Source: Streptomyces sp. S.PNR 29 (lineage in GTDB: Bacteria; Actinomycetota; Actinomycetes; Streptomycetales; Streptomycetaceae). From it: a DNA stretch of 64,000 nucleotides. The stretch lies in the NCBI RefSeq assembly GCF_030386795.1, contig NZ_JANUQM010000009.1:62001-126000 (forward strand), given 5' to 3'. Positions within the stretch are counted from its first letter, which is position 1. Every line of letters begins with the position of its first letter. Under the pieces are notes generated by a model. That model did no database searches. It was given only the letters and a program-made list of their open reading frames with translations, and was not told where the DNA came from. Of this stretch, positions 1-8,886 are shown piece by piece. The position numbers were made by a program, and so were the translations under genes.

Positions 1-531
1 CCTCAGTGCCGTACGCGGATAGTGGAGCCTGTCCACCAGCGCCGCCGCCGTACCCGGGTAGCCGGTCAGCACGACGGCCGCGGGGAACGTACGGGTGCGG
101 TACCGCGGCTGGAAGTACTCCGGCGGCAGGTACACGTACGCGGGCGTGGCGATACGGGTCGTACGGCCCACGATCTCCACCTTCTGGATCTGCCCGCCGG
201 CCTGCCGCACCTCCCCGGCCGTCCCCTTCACCGACCGCGTGTCCACCACCCGGACAGGGCCGTCGCCCGGCGTGTGGTCGACCACCACCCCCTGGTCGTC
301 CTCCTGCCCGAACAGGTCCGCCCAACTGGCGTAGAAGCCGAAGGCCTGGTTGGCGGCGAGGCCCACCGCCGCGAAGAGCGCCACCTGGGTGCCGAGCAGC
401 AGGCCGACACGCCCGCTGACGGCCCGCAGGCTCCGCCGGGCCAGCCGTGGCCACAGCCACACCGTGCCGGCGAACAGCAGCACGGCCGACAGGACCGCCA
501 GCACCAGCACCAGGTTGCTCGTGAGACCCAT
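1..531 (-). CDS. Esterase-family protein, 5' part only (runs off the window)
   Basis: The first 177 codons are visible; the gene continues past base 1. Residues 1-27 and about 40-65 are hydrophobic, giving one or two N-terminal membrane segments, so the enzyme is probably membrane-anchored with its catalytic part outside. After residue 130 the text YVYLPPEYF...FPAAVVLTGYPGT resembles the entry strand and oxyanion-loop region (HGYPG-like) of the putative esterase family PF00756. The catalytic serine would lie beyond the window edge and cannot be checked. The ATG at 531 has only a weak ribosome site. The gene diverges from the lysyltransferase-like gene at 737. I recall a similar esterase/MprF pair in S. 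coelicolor. Confidence 0.75.
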   Translation of the reverse strand, partial: MGLTSNLVLVLAVLSAVLLFAGTVWLWPRLARRSLRAVSGRVGLLLGTQVALFAAVGLAANQAFGFYASWADLFGQEDDQGVVVDHTPGDGPVRVVDTRSVKGTAGEVRQAGGQIQKVEIVGRTTRIATPAYVYLPPEYFQPRYRTRTFPAAVVLTGYPGTAAALVDRLHYPRTALR

Positions 532-638
532 GGATGTACCCGCCTGCGCTTTCCGCCCGGCCCGCGCCGCGATCACTTGGTCGCGAGGTCTTGTCCCGGA
601 CTTTCCTTGGCCTTTGAAGCAGCTTTGAGGAGGGGAGT

Positions 639-666
639 GAACCTCTCCCCCTGAGACACCGTCCTA
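639..666 (+). promoter_or_regulatory. Candidate ECF (sigma-E-type) promoter
   Basis: TGAACC (638-643), a 17-base spacer and GTCCTA (661-666) match the general ECF sigma-factor pattern GAAC-N16-17-GTC. The -35 part lies in a small GGGGAG/CTCCCC hairpin. Transcription would begin near base 672, just upstream of the mprF/lysX-like gene. Read by eye only. Confidence 0.35.
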
Positions 667-736
667 GAGGGCGCAATGTCGCCGGATGCCCGAATCGGCA
701 CCGGATCCAAGGTCTCTCATGGAACTATGGGATGCG

Positions 737-2572
737 ATGTCTGTCAGGACAGATGAGGAAATGTCGGGCGGGGTTCCGAACCGATCCAGCCGGGTGCGCC
801 GTGTGCTGCGCGGCCCGCGCCCCGAGGCCGTGCCCGTCCTCGTCGGCAGAGCCTGCGCCGTCGTCGGCCTCCTCGACATCGCCGCAGGCGTCTTCCCGCG
901 CTTCCGGCACAGCCGCATGCACACCTTCGCGGAGGTGCTGCCCGGCGCCCTCGGCCCGTTCGCGGCCGCGCTGTCGCTGAGCGTCGGCGTCCTGTTGCTG
1001 CTGCTCGCCCACGGTCTCAAGCGCTCCAAGCGCCGGGCGTGGCGGTGCGCCGTGGCGCTGCTGCCGGCCGGCGCCGTCGCGCAGTTCACCTACCGGCACT
1101 CCCCGCTGGGCGCGCTCATCTCCCTCGCGCTGCTCGTGGCCCTGCTGCGCCACCGCGACCAGTTCGCCGCCCTGCCCGACCCGCGCAGCCGGTGGCGGGC
1201 CCTCGCCAACTTCGTCCTCATGGGGGCCGGTTCGCTGGCCCTGGGGCTGGTCATCGTCAGCGCTCACTCCGAACGCATGGTCGGCGATCCCAGCCTGGCC
1301 GACCGTCTGACCCATGTCATCTACGGCCTGTTCGGCTTCGAGGGTCCGGTCGACTACCAGGGCGACACCTCCTGGACGGTCGCCTTCTCCCTCGGCGCCC
1401 TCGGCCTGCTCACCGCCATCACCACCCTCTACCTGGCCTTCCGCCCCGAACATCCGGCCGCACGCCTCACCGAGGAGGACGAGGCGCGGCTGCGGGCCCT
1501 GCTGGAGAAGCACGGTGGCCGTGACTCCCTCGGCCACTTCGCGCTGCGTCGCGACAAGGCCGTCGTCTTCTCCCCCAGCGGCAAGGCGGCGGTGACGTAC
1601 CGCGTCGTCTCCGGCGTGATGCTCGCCAGCGGCGACCCGATCGGCGACGTCGAGGCCTGGCCCGGCGCCATCGAGCGCTTCATGGACGAGGCCAGGGCCC
1701 ACTCCTGGACACCCGCCGTCATGGGCTGCTCCGAGACCGGCGGCGAGGTGTGGACCCGGGAGACCGGGCTCGACGCCCTCGAACTGGGAGACGAGGCGGT
1801 GGTGGACGTCGCGGATTTCTCCCTCGCCGGCCGCGCGATGCGCAATGTGCGCCAGATGGTCAAGCGCATCGAGCGCGCCGGTTACGAGACCCGGGTACGA
1901 CGTGTCCGTGACCTCGGCGAGGGCGAGCTGGAGCGGATCCGGCAGGCCGCGGAGGACTGGCGCGGCACCGACACCGAGCGCGGCTTCTCCATGGCGCTCG
2001 GCCGCGTCGGCGACCCCGCCGACGGCGACTGCCTGATCGCCACCGCGCACAAGGCCGACGCCGAACCCGGCCCCTACGGCGACCTGAAGGCGATCCTGCA
2101 CTTCGTGCCGTGGGGCGTGGACGGTGCCTCCCTGGACCTGATGCGGCGCGACCGCTCGGCCGACCCCGGCATGAACGAGCTGCTGATCGTGGCCGCGCTC
2201 CAGGCGGCCCCCAGGTTCGGCATCGCACGCGTCTCCCTGAACTTCGCGATGTTCCGCTCGGCGCTCGCGCGCGGCGAGAAGATCGGCGCGGGCCCGGTGC
2301 TGCGCGCCTGGCGCGGCCTGCTGGTCTTCCTCTCCCGCTGGTTCCAGATCGAGTCCCTGTACAAGTTCAACGCCAAGTTCCAGCCCCGCTGGGAGCCGCG
2401 TTTCGTCGTCTACCGCGCCTCCGGCGACCTGCCCCGCATCGGCTTCGCCGCCATGCAGGCCGAAGGGTTCGTCAATCTCGCCCTGCCGCTGCCGCGCTTC
2501 CTGCGCCGCCGCGCCCACGCCCCGCGCCCGTGCGCCCACGGCACGGCGGAACGGGGCGTCCGCGCCGCCTGA
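737..2572 (+). CDS. MprF/LysX-like phosphatidylglycerol lysyltransferase (DUF2156) membrane protein
   Basis: The N-terminal third is a bundle of hydrophobic segments. The C-terminal half (from about residue 250, starting LTEEDEARLRALLEKHGG) is the DUF2156 GNAT-like aminoacyltransferase domain of the MprF/LysX family, including ASGDPIGD and a late SLNFAMFRSALARGEK segment. Members move lysine from Lys-tRNA to phosphatidylglycerol and reduce the negative charge of the membrane. This protein lacks a lysyl-tRNA synthetase domain. The start is uncertain: the frame is open from 686, with ATG also at 719, 737 and 761. Third-position GC is poor before about 761, so the true start is probably 737 or 761. 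An ECF-like promoter at 639-666 suggests envelope-stress control. Confidence 0.8.
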   Translation: MSVRTDEEMSGGVPNRSSRVRRVLRGPRPEAVPVLVGRACAVVGLLDIAAGVFPRFRHSRMHTFAEVLPGALGPFAAALSLSVGVLLLLLAHGLKRSKRRAWRCAVALLPAGAVAQFTYRHSPLGALISLALLVALLRHRDQFAALPDPRSRWRALANFVLMGAGSLALGLVIVSAHSERMVGDPSLADRLTHVIYGLFGFEGPVDYQGDTSWTVAFSLGALGLLTAITTLYLAFRPEHPAARLTEEDEARLRALLEKHGGRDSLGHFALRRDKAVVFSPSGKAAVTYRVVSGVMLASGDPIGDVEAWPGAIERFMDEARAHSWTPAVMGCSETGGEVWTRETGLDALELGDEAVVDVADFSLAGRAMRNVRQMVKRIERAGYETRVRRVRDLGEGELERIRQAAEDWRGTDTERGFSMALGRVGDPADGDCLIATAHKADAEPGPYGDLKAILHFVPWGVDGASLDLMRRDRSADPGMNELLIVAALQAAPRFGIARVSLNFAMFRSALARGEKIGAGPVLRAWRGLLVFLSRWFQIESLYKFNAKFQPRWEPRFVVYRASGDLPRIGFAAMQAEGFVNLALPLPRFLRRRAHAPRPCAHGTAERGVRAA

Positions 2573-2742
2573 CCGGCCCGCCGACCGCCGGCCGGGCGAC
2601 GCCCCCAGGACAGGCCCGAGCGGAAGCCCCGCCCCCCAGCCCCGAAGGCTTCCGCTCGGGCCGCACGGACGGCCCCGATCGGGCGTACGGGAAACAAAAG
2701 CCCAAGCCAGCCCCGCACCCGCCCACGGCCTACGCTGAACAC

Positions 2743-3624
2743 ATGAGCAATCAGACCGGCCGCCGCCACGTGGCGGGCCTTCCCGCTTGGGACCGCTGCG
2801 CGGTCATGGGAGTCGTGAACGTGACCCCCGATTCCTTCTCCGACGGCGGCCGCTGGTTCGACACGACGGCCGCCGTGAAGCACGGCCTCGCCCTGGTCAC
2901 CGAGGGCGCCGACCTGGTGGACGTCGGGGGCGAGTCCACCCGTCCCGGCGCCACCCGCGTCGACGAGGCGGAGGAGCTCAGGCGTGTCATCCCCGTGGTC
3001 CGGGGCCTCGCCTCCGAGGGCGTCACGGTCTCCGTCGACACCATGCGGGCCTCCGTCGCCGAGCAGGCGCTCGCGGCCGGTGCCGCCCTCGTCAACGACG
3101 TCAGCGGCGGCCTCGCCGACCCCCGGATGATCCCGGTCGTCGCGGACGCCGGCGCCCCCTTCGTCGTCATGCACTGGCGCGGCTTCCTGCAGGGCGGCAA
3201 CGTCAAGGGCGTGTACGACGACGTCGTCGCCGAAGTCGTCGACGAGCTGCACGCGCGCGTGGAGGCCGTCCTGGAGGGCGGTATCGCCGCCGACCGCATC
3301 GTCGTCGACCCCGGCCTCGGCTTCTCCAAGGACGCCGACCACGACCTCGCCCTCCTCGCCCGCCTCGACCGGGTGCTGGGTCTCGGCCACCCGCTGCTCG
3401 TCGCCGCCTCCCGCAAGCGGTTCCTCGGCCGTGTCCTCGCCGGCCCCGAAGGCGCCCCGCCGCCCGCCCGGGAGCGCGACGCCGCCACCGCCGCCGTCTC
3501 GGCGCTCGCGGCGCAGGCCGGCGCGTGGGCGGTGCGCGTGCACGAGGTGCGCGCGACGGCGGACGCGGTACGGGTCGCCCGCGCCATCGAGGAGGCGCGC
3601 GACGGTGTAGAAGGAGCCCGGTGA
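2743..3624 (+). CDS. folP: Dihydropteroate synthase
   Basis: The 293-residue product joins 6-hydroxymethyl-7,8-dihydropterin pyrophosphate to p-aminobenzoate, making dihydropteroate in folate synthesis; it is the sulfonamide target. Both family signatures are present: MGVVNVTPDSFSDGG near residue 20 and DVGGESTRPGA near residue 60. Later motifs VNDVSGG, DPGLGFSK and ASRKRFLGRVL supply the pterin and phosphate pockets. The ATG at 2743 follows a TACGCT-like -10 (2730-2735) so closely that a leaderless transcript is possible; the frame is open much further upstream, inside the previous gene, but is not coding there. The stop overlaps the GTG of the next gene by the 4-base GTGA, so the two are translationally coupled. 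Confidence 0.96.
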   Translation: MSNQTGRRHVAGLPAWDRCAVMGVVNVTPDSFSDGGRWFDTTAAVKHGLALVTEGADLVDVGGESTRPGATRVDEAEELRRVIPVVRGLASEGVTVSVDTMRASVAEQALAAGAALVNDVSGGLADPRMIPVVADAGAPFVVMHWRGFLQGGNVKGVYDDVVAEVVDELHARVEAVLEGGIAADRIVVDPGLGFSKDADHDLALLARLDRVLGLGHPLLVAASRKRFLGRVLAGPEGAPPPARERDAATAAVSALAAQAGAWAVRVHEVRATADAVRVARAIEEARDGVEGAR

Positions 3625-4124
3625 GCGCCCCCCACACGGACGTCGAACAGGTCGAGGCCGCCAACACCGCCTTCTACGAGGCCTTGGAACGGGGCGACTT
3701 CGAAGAGCTGTCCTCTCTCTGGCTCACCCCCTCCGACCTGGGCGTCGACGAGACGTACCACGACCCGGCGGACACCGGCGTGGTCTCCTGCGTGCACCCG
3801 GGCTGGCCCGTCCTCACCGGCCGCGGCGAGGTCCTCAGGTCCTACGCGCTGATCATGGCGAACACCGACTACATCCAGTTCTTCCTCACCGACGTGCATG
3901 TCTCCGTCACCGGCGACACCGCCCTGGTGACCTGCACCGAGAACATCCTCAGCGGCGGTCCCGCCCCCGAGGGCGGGGAGGAACTCGGCCCGCTCGTCGG
4001 CCAGCTCGTGGTCGCCACGAACGTGTTCCGGCGCACGCCCTCCGGCTGGAAGCTCTGGTCGCACCACGCCTCTCCCGTTCTGACCGAAAACGACGAGGAG
4101 GAAGGCGACGAAACCCCCTCCTGA
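3621..4124 (+). CDS. NTF2/SnoaL-like small protein of the folate cluster
   Basis: This 167-residue protein has the cone-shaped NTF2/SnoaL fold pattern: an N-terminal helix (VEAANTAFYEALERGDFEEL), a central strand region and a closing strand WKLWSHHASPV. Its GTG at 3621 overlaps the folP stop and has a good ribosome site, AAGGAG, four bases upstream. The fold is used by many small enzymes and binding proteins, so no reaction can be assigned. The coupling to folP, and the conserved position between folP and folB in Streptomyces as I recall it, suggest a pteridine-related or housekeeping role. The acidic tail (ENDEEEGDETPS) is unstructured. Confidence 0.85.
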   Translation: MSAPHTDVEQVEAANTAFYEALERGDFEELSSLWLTPSDLGVDETYHDPADTGVVSCVHPGWPVLTGRGEVLRSYALIMANTDYIQFFLTDVHVSVTGDTALVTCTENILSGGPAPEGGEELGPLVGQLVVATNVFRRTPSGWKLWSHHASPVLTENDEEEGDETPS

Positions 4125-4408
4125 GTGGGTAGGCGCCCCTCAGGCACCAGCCAGGGCACGGCACGGATCGGCCCACGGGACACCCGGGAGTGGTTGGAAT
4201 CACCTACCGCGGGGTAGGGGCGGCTACCAACCCGTGAGCCACCGGGTTCCCCAGGGGAAACGCACGGTGAAACCTGTGGCCCAGGCCCGGGCCCACGCCC
4301 CCGTGGCCCGGCCCTGTCGGTGCCCGCAGGTAGATTCGACGTCAGACCGCCGTGCCGCCCGCACACGGCACGGAGCGGCCGAGACCGACGACTGCAGGAG
4401 TGATTCGC

Positions 4409-4768
4409 GTGGATCGTGTCGCGCTGCGCGGCCTGAGGGCCCGCGGGCACCACGGTGTGTTCCCCAAGGAGCGCGAGGAGGGCCAGACCTTCCTCGTGGA
4501 CCTCGTCCTTGGCCTGGACACCCGGCCGGCCGCGGCCGACGACGACCTGGCGAAGACGGTGCACTACGGCATCGTGGCCGAGGAGGTCGTGGCCGTCGTC
4601 GAGGGCGAGCCCGTCAACCTCATCGAGACGCTCGCCGAGCGCATCGCCCAGGTCTGTCTGAAGCACGAGGGGGTCCAGGAGGTCGAGGTCGCCGTCCACA
4701 AACCGGACGCGCCGATCACCGTCCCCTTCGACGACGTGACCGTCACCATCACCCGGAGCCGAGTATGA
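4409..4768 (+). CDS. folB: Dihydroneopterin aldolase
   Basis: The 119-residue product converts 7,8-dihydroneopterin to 6-hydroxymethyl-7,8-dihydropterin and glycolaldehyde. The family pattern is clear: VALRGLRARGHHGVFPKE at the N terminus, with the conserved Gly-His-Gly-Val of the active site, then TVHYG, LIETLAERIA and the closing VAVHKPDAPI with its catalytic-site lysine. The GTG at 4409 is chosen because CAGGAG lies eight bases upstream and the protein then begins at the family's usual place. Its stop overlaps the folK ATG (ATGA), so folB and folK are coupled. Confidence 0.95.
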   Translation: MDRVALRGLRARGHHGVFPKEREEGQTFLVDLVLGLDTRPAAADDDLAKTVHYGIVAEEVVAVVEGEPVNLIETLAERIAQVCLKHEGVQEVEVAVHKPDAPITVPFDDVTVTITRSRV

Positions 4769-5376
4769 CCGCGTTCTTCACCGAGGGTCACAGCGACCCG
4801 ACCGTACAGCCGGTACCCGCCTCCGTCGTCGAGAAGGTCGACGCCGCCGACACCACGCTGCAGAACCCGAAACGGGCCGTGGTCTCCCTCGGCTCCAACC
4901 TCGGCAACCGACTGGAGACCCTCCAGGGCGCCATCGACGCGCTGGAGGACACCCCGGGCGTCCGCGTCAAGGCGATCTCCCCGGTGTACGAGACGGAGCC
5001 GTGGGGCGTCGAGCCCGGCACCCAGCCCTCGTACTTCAACGCGGTCGTGGTCCTCAAGACCACCCTGCCCCCGTCCTCCCTCCTGGAGCGGGCGCACGCC
5101 GTCGAGGAAGCCTTCCACCGCGTACGGGACGAACGCTGGGGCCCGCGCACCCTCGACGTCGACATCGTCGCGTACGCCGACGTCGTCACCGACGACCCGC
5201 AGCTCACCCTCCCCCACCCGCGCGCCCATGAACGCGCCTTCGTCCTCGCCCCCTGGCACGACGTGGACCCCGCGGCCCAGCTGCCCGGCCGCGGCGCGGT
5301 CGCCGAGCTCCTCGGCACGGTCACCCGGAACGGCGTCGCGCCACGCCAGGACCTGGAACTCCGGCTCCCCGAGTAG
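4765..5376 (+). CDS. folK: 2-amino-4-hydroxy-6-hydroxymethyldihydropteridine pyrophosphokinase
   Basis: This 203-residue enzyme transfers pyrophosphate from ATP to 6-hydroxymethyl-7,8-dihydropterin, the step between FolB and FolP. After a variable 35-residue leader, the core starts at RAVVSLGSNLGNRLETLQ and carries the HPPK signature ERWGPRTLDVDIVAY, with the Asp pair that binds magnesium. HPRAHERAFVLAPWHDV closes the domain. It overlaps folB by four bases, so the two consecutive enzymes are made together. The N-terminal leader is longer than in E. coli FolK and has no evident domain. Confidence 0.95.
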   Translation: MTAFFTEGHSDPTVQPVPASVVEKVDAADTTLQNPKRAVVSLGSNLGNRLETLQGAIDALEDTPGVRVKAISPVYETEPWGVEPGTQPSYFNAVVVLKTTLPPSSLLERAHAVEEAFHRVRDERWGPRTLDVDIVAYADVVTDDPQLTLPHPRAHERAFVLAPWHDVDPAAQLPGRGAVAELLGTVTRNGVAPRQDLELRLPE

Positions 5377-5431
5377 TCGTTAAGGTCGAGACGACCACAG
5401 TCCGGGCATCCGGGGGAACTGAAGGGACACC

Positions 5432-5920
5432 GTGAGAGAGCTGCGCATCAGGGTGCTGGCAGGCGTCTTCGTCGTCGCCGGAGTCCTGTCCTGGGCGGGC
5501 GCCCGCCTCTGGAACTCGATCGGGACCCTCCCCAGCGTCCCCCTCGCCGCACCCATCGTCCTCGCCGTGATCGCCGCGATTCTGCTGGCCACGGCGCTCT
5601 CGATCCGCGCCCGTCTGAAGGCCCAGCGCGAGCGCCGGCCCGAGGCCAAGGGCGTCGACCCCCTGATGGCGGCCCGCGCGGTCGTCTTCGGCCACGCCAG
5701 CGCCCTGGTCGCGGCCCTCGTCGCCGGCATGTACGGCGGCGTCGGCGTCTTCCTCCTGGAGTCCCTCGACATCCCGGCCCGTCGCGACCAGGCCATCTAC
5801 GCCGGCTTCTCGGTCCTGGCAGGCGTCGGCATCATAGCGGCGGCCATCTTCCTGGAGCGCGTGTGCAAGCTCCCGGAGGACGACGAACACAACGGGGCGG
5901 GGGCGGCTCCGGCGGCGTGA
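5432..5920 (+). CDS. DUF3180 family membrane protein
   Basis: A 162-residue protein with four hydrophobic segments, at about residues 8-25, 38-57, 78-100 and 115-135, and a charged loop RARLKAQRERRPEAKGVDP between the second and third. It matches the DUF3180 family that follows folK in actinobacterial folate clusters; the function is not known. The start is GTG at 5432 with AAGGG upstream. It ends only four bases before the convergent folE gene, with no visible terminator between them. Confidence 0.85.
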   Translation: MRELRIRVLAGVFVVAGVLSWAGARLWNSIGTLPSVPLAAPIVLAVIAAILLATALSIRARLKAQRERRPEAKGVDPLMAARAVVFGHASALVAALVAGMYGGVGVFLLESLDIPARRDQAIYAGFSVLAGVGIIAAAIFLERVCKLPEDDEHNGAGAAPAA

Positions 5921-5924
5921 GGCG

Positions 5925-6530
5925 TCAGTGGGCCATGATGAGGCTCATCGCCTCGTTGCGGGTGGCGGAGTCCCGCAGCTGGCCACGCACCGCCGACGTG
6001 ATGGTCTTCGCCCCGGGCTTGCGGACTCCGCGCATGCTCATGCACATGTGCTCGCACTCCACGACGACGATCACCCCGCGCGGCTCAAGGATCTTCATCA
6101 GGGAGTCGGCGATCTGTGTGGTGAGCCGCTCCTGCACCTGCGGCCGGCGGGCGTAGACGTCCACGAGCCGCGCCAGCTTCGACAGACCCGTGATCTTGCC
6201 GTCGGCGGACGGGATGTACCCGACGTGGGCGACGCCGACGAACGGCACCAGATGATGCTCACAGGAGCTCAGGACCTCGATGTCCTTCACGAGCACCATC
6301 TCGTCGTGCCCCAGGTCGAAGGTCGTGGTCAGCACGTCCTCGGGCTGCTGCCACAGGCCCGCGAATATCTCCCTGTACGCCCGCGCCACCCGCGCCGGCG
6401 TCTCCCGAAGCCCCTCGCGGTCCGGGTCCTCGCCGACCGCGATCAGCAGTTCCCGTACGGCGTTCTCGGCGCGCTTCTCGTCGAACTCGCCGATCGGTCC
6501 CTCGCCGTCCAGCATCACGGGGTCGGTCAT
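5925..6530 (-). CDS. folE: GTP cyclohydrolase I
   Basis: This 201-residue enzyme opens the guanine ring of GTP and forms 7,8-dihydroneopterin triphosphate, the first step of folate synthesis. The zinc site is intact: Cys and His in LSSCEHHLVPF near residue 90 and the second Cys in VVECEHMCMSMRGVRKPG near residue 160. GLSKLARLVDVYARRPQVQ, typical of the family, is present. Length and ends match bacterial FolE. The gene lies downstream of ftsH on the same strand but beyond a perfect 18-bp hairpin, so it may have its own promoter. It is convergent with the other fol genes. Confidence 0.97.
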   Translation of the reverse strand: MTDPVMLDGEGPIGEFDEKRAENAVRELLIAVGEDPDREGLRETPARVARAYREIFAGLWQQPEDVLTTTFDLGHDEMVLVKDIEVLSSCEHHLVPFVGVAHVGYIPSADGKITGLSKLARLVDVYARRPQVQERLTTQIADSLMKILEPRGVIVVVECEHMCMSMRGVRKPGAKTITSAVRGQLRDSATRNEAMSLIMAH

Positions 6531-6581
6531 GTGGTGCCTCGTTCCTGTGTGTCCTCTGGGAACGGCATGCGGAAATGGCGC

Positions 6582-6623
6582 AATGCCGCGCCCCCCAGGC
6601 TAGAACCTGGGGGGCGCGGCATT
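6582..6623 (-). terminator. Strong hairpin between ftsH and folE
   Basis: Perfect 18-bp stem (6582-6599 with 6606-6623) around the loop CTAGAA. It stands 36 bases after the ftsH stop and before folE on the minus strand. There is no clear T-run, so it may be an RNA-processing or stability hairpin, or a terminator of the T-poor kind common in actinobacteria. Confidence 0.75.
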
Positions 6624-6659
6624 CATTCCGGGCCGGGCGGGCCGCCGGGAGGACCCCGG

Positions 6660-8699
6660 TCAGCTCTCGGGGCGGTCCTCCGGGGCTCGCTCGGGCGCCG
6701 GGGCGGGGTCCGCCGCGGTGCTCTTGGCGGTGGAGATCGCCGCCGTGGCGCCGTTCGCGCCGTTCGTCAGGGCCAGCTCCTTGGGGGAGAGCACCGGCGG
6801 ACGGGTGGACGGCGTACGCCGGGAGGATCCGGTCCAGGCGGGCCGCGGCGGGCGCTTGACGACCGGGGCGAAGATCTCGGCGATCTCCTCCTTGCCCAGC
6901 GTCTCCTTCTCCAGGAGGGCCAGGACGAGGTTGTCGAGGACGTCGCGGTTCTCGACCAGGATCTCCCAGGCCTCGTTGTGCGCGGTCTCGATGAGCTTCT
7001 TGACCTCTTCGTCGACGAGCGCGGCGACCTCTTCCGAGTAGTCGCGCTGGTGAGCCATCTCACGTCCGAGGAACGGCTCGCTGTTGTCGCCGCCGAACTT
7101 GATCGCACCGAGGCGCTCGGTCATGCCGTACTGCGTGACCATCGCGCGGGCCAGGTTGGTGGCCTTCTCGATGTCGTTGGCGGCACCCGTCGTCGGGTCG
7201 TGGAAGACGAGCTCCTCGGCCGCGCGGCCGCCCAGCATGTAGGCCAGCTGGTCCAGCATCTCGTTGCGGGTCGTGGAGTACTTGTCCTCGTCCGGGAGCA
7301 CCATCGTGTAGCCGAGGGCCCGGCCTCTCGACAGGATCGTGATCTTGTGGACGGGATCGGAGTTCGGTGAGGCCGCCGCGACCAGGGCGTGGCCGCCCTC
7401 GTGGTACGCGGTGATCTTCTTCTCCTTGTCCGACATGATCCGGGTCCGCTTCTGCGGGCCGGCGACCACACGGTCGATCGCCTCGTCCAGCATGTGGTTG
7501 TCGATCAGCTTCTGGTCGCTGCGGGCCGTCAGCAGGGCGGCCTCGTTCAGCACGTTGGCCAGATCGGCACCGGTCATGCCGGGCGTGCGGCGGGCGACCG
7601 CCGACAGGTCGACGTCGGGAGCGACCGGCTTGCCCTTCTGGTGGACCTTGAGGATCTCCAGACGGCCCTGCATGTCCGGGCGGTCGACGGCGATCTGCCG
7701 GTCGAAGCGGCCGGGGCGCAGCAGCGCCGGGTCGAGGATGTCGGGCCGGTTGGTCGCGGCGATGAGAATCACACCGCCCTTGACGTCGAAGCCGTCCATC
7801 TCGACGAGCAGCTGGTTCAGGGTCTGCTCGCGCTCGTCGTGACCGCCGCCGAGGCCGGCGCCGCGGTGGCGGCCGACCGCGTCGATCTCGTCGACGAAGA
7901 CGATCGCCGGGGCGTTCGCCTTGGCCTGCTCGAACAGGTCACGGACTCGGGAGGCACCGACACCGACGAACATCTCGACGAAGTCGGAACCGGAGATCGA
8001 GTAGAAGGGGACACCGGCCTCGCCCGCGACGGCGCGCGCGAGCAGGGTCTTGCCGGTACCGGGCGGGCCGTACAGCAGCACACCCTTGGGGATCTTCGCC
8101 CCGACGGCCTGGAACTTCGCCGGTTCCTGCAGGAACTCCTTGATCTCGTGGAGCTCCTCGACGGCCTCGTCCGCGCCCGCGACGTCCGAGAACGTCGTCT
8201 TCGGGGTGTCCTTGGTGATGAGCTTCGCCTTGGACTTCCCGAAGTTCATGACGCGGGAGCCGCCGCCCTGCATCTGGTTCATCAGGAACAGGAAGACGAC
8301 CACGATCAGGACGAAGGGGAGCAGGGTGAGCAGGATGCCGACGAACGGGTTCTGCTTGGACGGCGAGACCGTGTAGCCGTCCGTGATCTGCTTGTCCTGG
8401 TACTTGGCCTGCAGCGTGTTGGCGATGTTCACGCCCTGGTCGCCGATGTAGCTCGCCTGGATCTTCGAGCTGCCCTCGACCTTTTCGCCGTCCTTGAGCT
8501 GGACCTTGATGGTCTGCTCGTCGCCGGTGGTCAGCTTGGCCGACTCGACCTTGTTCTCATTGATCGCCTGGACGACCTGGCCCGTGTCCACCGTCTTGTA
8601 GCCGCCGGACGAGCCGACGACCTGCATCAACACGACCACGGCAAGGACGGCCAGCACGATCCACATGACCGGCCCACGGAAGTATCGCTTCACGTCCAT
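6660..8699 (-). CDS. ftsH: ATP-dependent zinc metalloprotease FtsH
   Basis: A membrane-bound hexameric AAA+ protease of about 679 residues that degrades damaged membrane proteins and some regulators. The order is: first membrane helix (RGPVMWIVLAVLAVVVLMQVV), an extracellular FtsH_ext domain, a second helix (about residues 120-140), then the AAA module with Walker A GPPGTGKT near 211, Walker B IVFVDEID and the SRH segment ATNRPDILDPALLRPGRFDR. The peptidase domain carries HEGGH near 433. The tail from about 620 is proline/alanine-rich. The start at 8699 (MDVKRYFRG) is the usual family start; an in-frame ATG at 8735 adds 12 residues, and neither has a convincing ribosome site. Confidence 0.97.
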   Translation of the reverse strand: MDVKRYFRGPVMWIVLAVLAVVVLMQVVGSSGGYKTVDTGQVVQAINENKVESAKLTTGDEQTIKVQLKDGEKVEGSSKIQASYIGDQGVNIANTLQAKYQDKQITDGYTVSPSKQNPFVGILLTLLPFVLIVVVFLFLMNQMQGGGSRVMNFGKSKAKLITKDTPKTTFSDVAGADEAVEELHEIKEFLQEPAKFQAVGAKIPKGVLLYGPPGTGKTLLARAVAGEAGVPFYSISGSDFVEMFVGVGASRVRDLFEQAKANAPAIVFVDEIDAVGRHRGAGLGGGHDEREQTLNQLLVEMDGFDVKGGVILIAATNRPDILDPALLRPGRFDRQIAVDRPDMQGRLEILKVHQKGKPVAPDVDLSAVARRTPGMTGADLANVLNEAALLTARSDQKLIDNHMLDEAIDRVVAGPQKRTRIMSDKEKKITAYHEGGHALVAAASPNSDPVHKITILSRGRALGYTMVLPDEDKYSTTRNEMLDQLAYMLGGRAAEELVFHDPTTGAANDIEKATNLARAMVTQYGMTERLGAIKFGGDNSEPFLGREMAHQRDYSEEVAALVDEEVKKLIETAHNEAWEILVENRDVLDNLVLALLEKETLGKEEIAEIFAPVVKRPPRPAWTGSSRRTPSTRPPVLSPKELALTNGANGATAAISTAKSTAADPAPAPERAPEDRPES

Positions 8700-8886
8700 C
8701 CATACGGAGCGGTGCCGCCCCGTCCCTCCTGCCATAGTGAGTTTGATAAAGGCTGTTCTTCGGACGGTACCCCAGCATTGTCACCTGAAGCCGCACGGGA
8801 CAGCTGGCGATCTCGCCTACGCATGCTCCAACGGCGTGGAGGCCGCCGGGGTTCCCGATCACCGTACGGCGGCTCGGGCCGGGGCC

